Source: Bacillus salipaludis
GTDB taxonomy: Bacteria > Bacillota > Bacilli > Bacillales_B > DSM-18226
DNA length: 64,000 bases
Direction: 5' to 3'
Assembly: GCF_004358205.1 (NCBI RefSeq)
Contig: NZ_SMYO01000009.1
Location: 190,023 to 254,022 of the forward strand
In this document: positions 61,950 through 64,000 of the stretch, piece after piece
How the letters are laid out: each line of letters begins with the position of its first letter
Position numbering within the stretch: position 1 is the first letter of the stretch
The notes under the pieces: generated by a model
What the model saw: the letters and a program-made list of their open reading frames with translations, nothing else
Databases searched by the model: none
Told to the model about the DNA's origin: nothing
Position numbers and translations under genes: made by a program

Positions 61950-62047
61950 GGGCTCCAATATAAATTCCATATTTTATTTATTGCTTTGATTATACTATAT
62001 TTATTACGAAATCTTCATTGGATGTTTTGAAGCAAGGAGGCTAGATT

Positions 62048-63187
62048 ATGAATGAAAAAAACACCTTTTTTCGCAGTGTTTGTTTTATATTGATAAGTAG
62101 TTTAGGAGGATTCTTGATCTCATTGACGGATCTATCCATTGGATGGATGATCGGCACATTTTTAGCAGCTGCTTTTCTTTCCTTTTGGAAGCCATCCTTT
62201 TTAAGGGGGAATGAGAATCAAAAAGGGATGCCAAAGTACTGGTTATTTATGGGGCAGTTTATTTTAGGCATTCATTTGGGACAGAAAATAAACCTGACTT
62301 TTTTGCATGTTTTTAAGGAAAATTGGCTTGCCATCATTCTTATGCTTCTTCTTTCGATCATTTTTTCCTTACTTTCCGGTCTCGTACTCTGGAAATATAG
62401 TATTACGGATATGATGACCAGCTTTTTCGGAACGGCTCCTGGTGGATTATCCGCTATGCCTGGGATTGCAGAAGAGGCAGGGGCAAATACGGCTGTCGTC
62501 AGCATTATTCAAACCATGCGCGTTTTTTTAGTGATCCTAATGATTCCGTTGGTTGCTTCTTTTTCGGCTACACACAGTGGAAATTCGGCGAATCCTGTTC
62601 CCCTTTCGGTTCAGGCAGACCCGGAATTTAAAATCGGGATGTTACTTTGGACTTTTGCCTTTATCGCATTTGCATACGCAGGCTACCGATTGATCAAATA
62701 TTTACGATTTCCTGCTCCCTGGCTGATTGGAAGCATGGTGGGTACTGCCATTGCCCAATCTCTTGGTTCGTTCATGATTGGAGGTGACATCGTTTCGTGG
62801 TGGCCTCATGAAGTCATCATTTTATCGCAGATTATGATTGCTGCCAGTATTGGTTCGTGTTTTCAAAAAAGCATGTTTATCGGGTTAAAACGGACGATCG
62901 TAGTCTCTTTCATAAGTACGGTCGGTCTCATTTTCTCTATGTTTATGTGTGCGGTTTTAGTGGCTAAAATAACAGGGATTTCACTGATTACCTCTATTCT
63001 TGCATTTGCGCCAGGCGGAATCGCTGAAATGACGACAACTTCTGTCGTCCTCCATGGTGACTCGACCTTTGTCGTAGCCGTACAAGTGCTTCGAATCCTT
63101 ATTATTTGTGTAATCCTGCCGCAATTTTTTCGATTGTTAAATTATCTTGAGCAGAAAAAGCACTTTTTATCTAAAACATCCGTTTAA
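62048..63187 (+). CDS. AbrB-family membrane protein (putative transporter)
   Basis: This 379-residue protein has about ten membrane helices and the duplicated AbrB/ammonia-monooxygenase-type signature: FFGTAPGGLSAMPGIAEEAGAN in the first half and AFAPGGIAEMTTTSVVLHGDSTFVVAVQVLR in the second. Despite its database name it is unrelated to the AbrB repressor; it is thought to be a transporter. GGAGG precedes the ATG. It is divergent from a LysR regulator that probably controls it. Confidence 0.85.
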   Translation: MNEKNTFFRSVCFILISSLGGFLISLTDLSIGWMIGTFLAAAFLSFWKPSFLRGNENQKGMPKYWLFMGQFILGIHLGQKINLTFLHVFKENWLAIILMLLLSIIFSLLSGLVLWKYSITDMMTSFFGTAPGGLSAMPGIAEEAGANTAVVSIIQTMRVFLVILMIPLVASFSATHSGNSANPVPLSVQADPEFKIGMLLWTFAFIAFAYAGYRLIKYLRFPAPWLIGSMVGTAIAQSLGSFMIGGDIVSWWPHEVIILSQIMIAASIGSCFQKSMFIGLKRTIVVSFISTVGLIFSMFMCAVLVAKITGISLITSILAFAPGGIAEMTTTSVVLHGDSTFVVAVQVLRILIICVILPQFFRLLNYLEQKKHFLSKTSV

Positions 63188-63370
63188 TTTTTTCACGTTA
63201 AATGAAGAGGAGGAGTATACAAGTAAGATCGTTCATCCTTCTTGAATCAACGCTTAGCTAATATCCCTTACTGTTTTATTTCATATTATCTTCGTATTCA
63301 TTTTACTTAAAACAAAAATTGAATTAATCAATTCTAAAAGTAAAAACTAATAAGTAAAGGAGGATAATTA

Positions 63371-63853
63371 ATGAAATACAAAGCAGAGAAAACTATCGTA
63401 ATTTCATCCTGGATAATTGTGTCATTACTATTAATAAAATTTACACCAAAAAATAAAATTCGTGAATCAATAGTTGTATTTTTATTTAAACAAGCATTAA
63501 CATGGATTTTTGGATTACTAGTAGTAGAAAAAAACTTAATTTCCTATCCATATCGCTTATTTTTCAAAAAAGCAAATAGAGCTAGTTTTTCATTTGAATA
63601 CTTTATATATCCTGGACTGTGCACTTTATTTAGTTTGTACTATCCAAAAAATAAATCTCACTTAAAAAAAACTCTGCATTTCTTTATTAGTACTTCTGTA
63701 ATCGTCATCTTTGAAATAATTGCAGTGAAATATACAAAATTAATTAAATATAAAAAATGGACTTGGTATTGGAGTTTTATAACCATTTGGATAACGGATT
63801 ACTTAACACAAGCTTTTCACAACTGGTTTTTTAAAACTAAATTTCATGAATAG
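63371..63853 (+). CDS. CBO0543-family membrane protein
   Basis: The 160-residue product has four or five membrane helices and the pattern ESIVVFLFKQALTWIFGLLVVEKNLISYPYRLFFKKANRASFSFEYFIYP...WTWYWSFITIWITDYL, typical of the CBO0543 family, which is frequent in spore formers and has no known function. AAAGGAGGATAA precedes the ATG. The stop codon coincides with the 3' edge of a group II intron on the other strand. Confidence 0.8.
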   Translation: MKYKAEKTIVISSWIIVSLLLIKFTPKNKIRESIVVFLFKQALTWIFGLLVVEKNLISYPYRLFFKKANRASFSFEYFIYPGLCTLFSLYYPKNKSHLKKTLHFFISTSVIVIFEIIAVKYTKLIKYKKWTWYWSFITIWITDYLTQAFHNWFFKTKFHE

Positions 63854-63855
63854 AA

Positions 63856-64000
63856 AGTAGGGAAACCTCTCTCGAGGCTTCCCCCTTATCAAACCGTACG
63901 TGCCCTATTAAGGCATACGGCTTACCAAATGTTACAATGTTTATCAAGAGGATGCATTCCAGGCATTTTGCATCTTTTGTAAGCGATGAGGGGTAAAATA
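63856..64000 (-). mobile_element. Group II intron, 3' end (domains V and VI); runs off the window
   Basis: On the minus strand AAGCCGTATGCC and GGGCACGTACGGTTT form the 34-nt domain V hairpin (63891-63923) with the AGC triad and the two-base bulge. Domain VI follows: GGGGGAAGCCTC-GAGA-GAGGTTTCCCTA. The intron ends near 63851-63856 with CTACTTTCTAT. The upstream intron and its reverse transcriptase gene would lie beyond 64000. Confidence 0.85.

Overview
The window looks like chromosomal DNA of a low-GC, spore-forming Bacillaceae (Bacillus/Neobacillus-like). The evidence is AT-rich coding, strong AGGAGG-type ribosome binding sites, a GerA/GerC/GerB spore-germinant receptor operon, Cse60-like and YjcZ-like sporulation peptides, a CBO0543-family membrane protein and twin cold-shock genes. 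No rRNA operon, intact tRNA gene or CRISPR array was seen. Species cannot be fixed from the sequence alone.

Layout. 1-4.8 kb: end of a carbohydrate ABC transporter operon (permease and binding lipoprotein), divergent from a YesM/YesN-type two-component system. 5.1-8.9 kb: germinant receptor operon. 10-15.2 kb: lipoteichoic acid synthase-family enzyme, a flavin monooxygenase and a PadR/HAAS pair with its own dyad operator. 15.9-24.4 kb: one minus-strand eight-gene catabolic operon. It encodes a flavoprotein oxidoreductase, an isochorismatase-type amidase, a hydantoinase-type amidohydrolase, a LeuC/LeuD-like hydratase, an MFS carrier, a methylisocitrate-lyase-family lyase and an IclR regulator. 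Two TGGAA/TTCCA palindromes lie at its promoter. I infer a route in which a cyclic imide/ureide or similar compound is opened, deaminated, hydrated and cleaved to central metabolites. The exact substrate is unknown.

24.8-32.8 kb is a patchwork of decayed genes (aldolase, helicase, SHOCT and other fragments) mixed with intact genes: a coiled-coil repeat protein broken by a stop codon, a YwqN/YwqM-type flavin reductase and LysR pair, and an MmyB-type regulator divergent from a FabF-like ketosynthase. 33-38.2 kb is one 1740-residue secreted multidomain protein (PKD, discoidin-like, LamG and Ig-like repeats) with visibly higher GC than its surroundings. 38.4-43.5 kb holds redox and efflux genes with HxlR and LysR regulators, plus a 150-160 bp duplicated element. 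43.9-45.7 kb holds two near-identical cold-shock genes with matching leaders and terminators and a possible group II intron 5' fragment between them.

46.5-58.5 kb is an accessory region. It has an McrB-like AAA ATPase with an EVE-like domain coupled to a DUF2357/PD-(D/E)XK nuclease, an Mrr endonuclease, several decayed genes (one with a HEPN-like RNxxAH motif) and an AlbA_2-type protein. It also has a fragment resembling the 3' part of a selenocysteine tRNA gene, and a DnaD/DnaB phage- or plasmid-like replication module. 59-64 kb holds small sporulation/membrane proteins, a LysR regulator divergent from an AbrB-type transporter, a CBO0543 protein and the 3' end (domains V and VI) of a group II intron that runs off the window.

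Many start codons were moved downstream of the longest reading frame because a good ribosome binding site sits directly before an internal ATG, GTG or TTG.
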